From NCBI GenBank assembly GCA_030539475.1, contig JAUNRY010000005.1:1-24769 (forward strand): a stretch of DNA of 24,769 nucleotides. The letters are read 5' to 3'. This document shows, piece by piece, positions 23,179 through 24,769 of the stretch. Made by a program: the position numbers and the translations under genes. The stretch is from Bacteroidia bacterium (GTDB lineage Bacteria > Bacteroidota > Bacteroidia > Bacteroidales > Dysgonomonadaceae). The stretch's first letter is position 1, and the number at the start of each line of letters is the position of its first letter. The notes beneath the pieces are model-generated. The model ran no database searches, was not told the origin of the DNA, and saw only the letters and a list, made by a program, of their open reading frames with translations.

Positions 23179-24591
23179 TTAATTCTCCGTTTTTCTCCCA
23201 AAATTAAACAACTCAGATTCAGTGCGGGCGTTGTCCATCACCGCCTCCAGTTCTTTTAGTTTATCGGGATGTTGGGCGGCGAGGTTGTTGTCTTCGTGCA
23301 AATCGTTGCTTAAATCGTAAAGTTCCAACGCCGTTTCGCCTACGATGGGTTGGCGGATCAATTTCCAGTTTCCGCTGCGCACGGCTTGGCGGCCGCCCAT
23401 CTCGTGAAATTCCCAATACAGATAATCGTGTTCTTTTTGCTCACCATCCGAATACAAGGTGGGAAGCATCGAGATTCCATCGGTTTCCACCGGCAATTCC
23501 GTTCCGGTTAAGTGGCTCAGCGTGGGCATCATATCCCAAAACGCGCTGAGATGGTCGCTGGTGCTTCCCGCTTTAATTTTCTGTGGGTTCCAGGCAATAA
23601 ACGGAACACGGATTCCGCCTTCGTACAAAGCGCGCTTGGTGCCTCTGAGCGGGCCGTAGCTCCGGAAGAAATCGGGGTCGGCGCCGCCTTCGCGATGGGG
23701 GCCGTTATCGCTGGTAAAGAGCACGATGGTGTTTTTGTCGATACCCAGTTCTTTGAGTTCGGCAAGGACTTCGCCCACGTACATATCCAACCGGGTTACC
23801 ATCGCGGCAAACGTTGCCCGCGGTTTCTCCACGGGTGTGTAGCCTCTTGAGCCGTCGTAAGGCGTTTCCTCGAAACTGTTTTCAAATTGCTGATAGATGG
23901 AATCGTGCGGAACGTTCATTTCGGCGTGCGGAAGGGTGTAAGTGAGTACCGCGAAAAACGGATTGTCTTTGTTGTTTTTGATGAATTGCAACGCCTGCTC
24001 GTGAATGAGGTCTTGCGAATACGTTTGGCGCCCCTGATTATCGTTTTCGGGGAACAAAACTTTTTCGTTGTTGTGCCAAAGGTGCGACGGATAATAAGTG
24101 TGGGCTTGCCGCTGACAGTTGTAGCCGTAAAATTCGTCGAACCCCATTGTGCCGGGAACCGATACGGAACCGGGATACCCCAATCCCCATTTGCCGAAAA
24201 TTCCGGTGGTGTAACCGGCGTCTTGCATCAGTTTTCCGATGGTGAATGTGCCTTCGGCCATTGGTTCCTGCCCTTCGGGAGAGATTTCCCTGTTCCCCCT
24301 CACTTGCGTGTGCCCGGTGTGCAGCCCCGTCATCAGCGACGCGCGCGACGGCGCACTCACCGTGCATCCGGCGTAGTGCTGCGTAAACAGCATCCCCTCG
24401 GCAGCCATACGGTCGATGTTGGGCGTTTGAAACTTTTGTTGTCCGTAGCAACTTAAATCGCCGTAGCCCAGGTCGTCCACCAGAATGTAAACTACGTTCA
24501 TCGGCGTTTTCTGTTCCCGCGCCTCACCTTGGCAAGCCGACAAGCCGGCCACGAGCGAACCGCCTGCCAGTAAAATTGTTTTTGTGTTCAT
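23179..24591 (-). CDS. Serine-type sulfatase lipoprotein (S1 family)
   Basis: A 470-residue sulfatase. The N-terminus is a lipoprotein signal: hydrophobic TILLAGGSLVAG, then lipobox LSAC with Cys20. The enzyme may therefore be membrane-anchored and possibly surface-exposed, unlike its exported neighbour. Core motifs are D39-D40 in ILVDDLGYGD, Ser79 in SAPSR as the formylglycine precursor, MTGLHTGHTQVRGN, GIFGKWGLG and FTSDNGPHREGGAD. The upstream Cys in GCTVSAPSR is not at the modified position. It needs an anSME-type maturase, which is not seen here. I chose ATG at 24591, where the signal begins. The two sulfatases differ clearly in sequence, so they probably act on different linkages of one sulfated glycan or in series. 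Confidence 0.92.
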   Translation of the reverse strand: MNTKTILLAGGSLVAGLSACQGEAREQKTPMNVVYILVDDLGYGDLSCYGQQKFQTPNIDRMAAEGMLFTQHYAGCTVSAPSRASLMTGLHTGHTQVRGNREISPEGQEPMAEGTFTIGKLMQDAGYTTGIFGKWGLGYPGSVSVPGTMGFDEFYGYNCQRQAHTYYPSHLWHNNEKVLFPENDNQGRQTYSQDLIHEQALQFIKNNKDNPFFAVLTYTLPHAEMNVPHDSIYQQFENSFEETPYDGSRGYTPVEKPRATFAAMVTRLDMYVGEVLAELKELGIDKNTIVLFTSDNGPHREGGADPDFFRSYGPLRGTKRALYEGGIRVPFIAWNPQKIKAGSTSDHLSAFWDMMPTLSHLTGTELPVETDGISMLPTLYSDGEQKEHDYLYWEFHEMGGRQAVRSGNWKLIRQPIVGETALELYDLSNDLHEDNNLAAQHPDKLKELEAVMDNARTESELFNFGRKTEN

Positions 24592-24605
24592 TTTATGTAT
24601 AGTTT

Positions 24606-24654
24606 TGAGCCAAGAATCAAGATAATAGAGCAAAGACAATAGAACCAAGATCTT
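24606..24654. repeat. Degenerate heptamer array E, before the second sulfatase
   Basis: Seven consecutive 7-bp units on the plus strand, TGAGCCA then six that all begin AGA: AGAATCA, AGATAAT, AGAGCAA, AGACAAT, AGAACCA and AGATCTT. It ends 14 nt before the start codon at 24591. In the gene's sense direction one unit boundary reads TGTCTTTG, one base from a -7 promoter box, so the array may carry the promoter. Confidence 0.7.
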
Positions 24655-24695
24655 GGGCTGATATATTCATTTATTACTTTTAGGCTTGCTTTATT

Positions 24696-24741
24696 AACTT
24701 CGTAGAAGTTCCCTTTGCATAACCCCCAATTTTAATTGGGG
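24696..24741. repeat. Two adjacent hairpins at the right edge
   Basis: AACTTC, GTA, GAAGTT (24696-24710) is a perfect 6-bp hairpin. After 13 nt, CCCCAATT (24724-24731) and AATTGGGG (24734-24741) form a perfect 8-bp palindrome. The second is followed by A residues, not T, so it is not an ordinary plus-strand terminator, and no T-run follows on the minus strand either. It may be a dispersed intergenic palindromic element. The remaining right-edge sequence shows no gene. Confidence 0.5.
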
Positions 24742-24769
24742 AAAAAGCGTAAATAAAGAATCCGAAACC

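Noticed and set aside
24724..24741. Intrinsic terminator at the right edge
   Set aside because: The stem is followed by A residues on the plus strand and no T-run follows on the minus strand.
21561..24769. Complete polysaccharide utilisation locus
   Set aside because: No SusC/SusD pair, glycoside hydrolase or hybrid two-component/anti-sigma regulator is visible; only two sulfatases.

Overview
The window looks like chromosomal DNA of a Bacteroidetes bacterium, most likely of the order Bacteroidales (a Dysgonomonadaceae-like relative is a guess). The support is: promoter-like sequences of the Bacteroidetes type (TTTG, about 19 bp, TAnnTTTG) upstream of several genes; almost no Shine-Dalgarno sequences; moderate GC; and gene families typical of the group (large membrane-bound nucleotide-sugar dehydratase, GNAT/nitrilase fusion, serine-type sulfatases, lipoprotein adaptors). 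I see no rRNA, tRNA, CRISPR array, transposase, integrase or phage gene.

Layout. 1-302: non-coding, with a strong leftward promoter and a hairpin just before the first gene. 303-4085: an MsbA-like ABC exporter (+) converging, with a 9-bp overlap, on a CapD/WbpM-type sugar dehydratase (-), both probably for surface glycans or lipids. 4348-7300 (-): nadC, a dCMP deaminase and an S41 (CtpA-like) protease, probably one transcript. 7454-7927 (+): rlmH. 7955-9505 (-): a GNAT acetyltransferase fused to a carbon-nitrogen hydrolase. 9645-11045 (+): a secreted alpha/beta hydrolase behind a textbook promoter. 11205-11396 (+): a 63-residue two-helix membrane protein. 11404-15794 (-): a four-gene tripartite exporter (ATPase, HlyD-like lipoprotein adaptor, FtsX-fold permease, TolC-like outer-membrane protein), divergent from a MarR-like regulator (15913-16536) with a palindrome between them. 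16533-17201 (-): AlkD-like DNA alkylation repair protein. 17302-19260 (+): peptidase E and the NhaA antiporter. 19406-20605 (-): a second, CPA2-type cation/proton antiporter with a long leader ending in a terminator-like hairpin. 21088-21234 (-): a 48-residue basic protein of unknown function. 21561-24591 (-): two tandem serine-type sulfatases, one exported and one a lipoprotein.

Most of this is ordinary housekeeping and transport. The best unexplained signal is non-coding: five intergenic arrays of degenerate heptamers (11162-11189, 19367-19408, 21449-21490, 23094-23128, 24606-24654). The unit sequence drifts but the 7-bp step is kept, or regained after a 1-nt slip, and in a common register most units begin (A/T)G(A/C). 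Three of the arrays end 14-15 nt before a start codon, in the same orientation relative to the gene. A fourth supplies the stop codon of the CPA2 antiporter. A second signal is the pair of intrinsic-terminator-like hairpins placed directly before start codons (259-301 and 20625-20659), which suggests attenuation.
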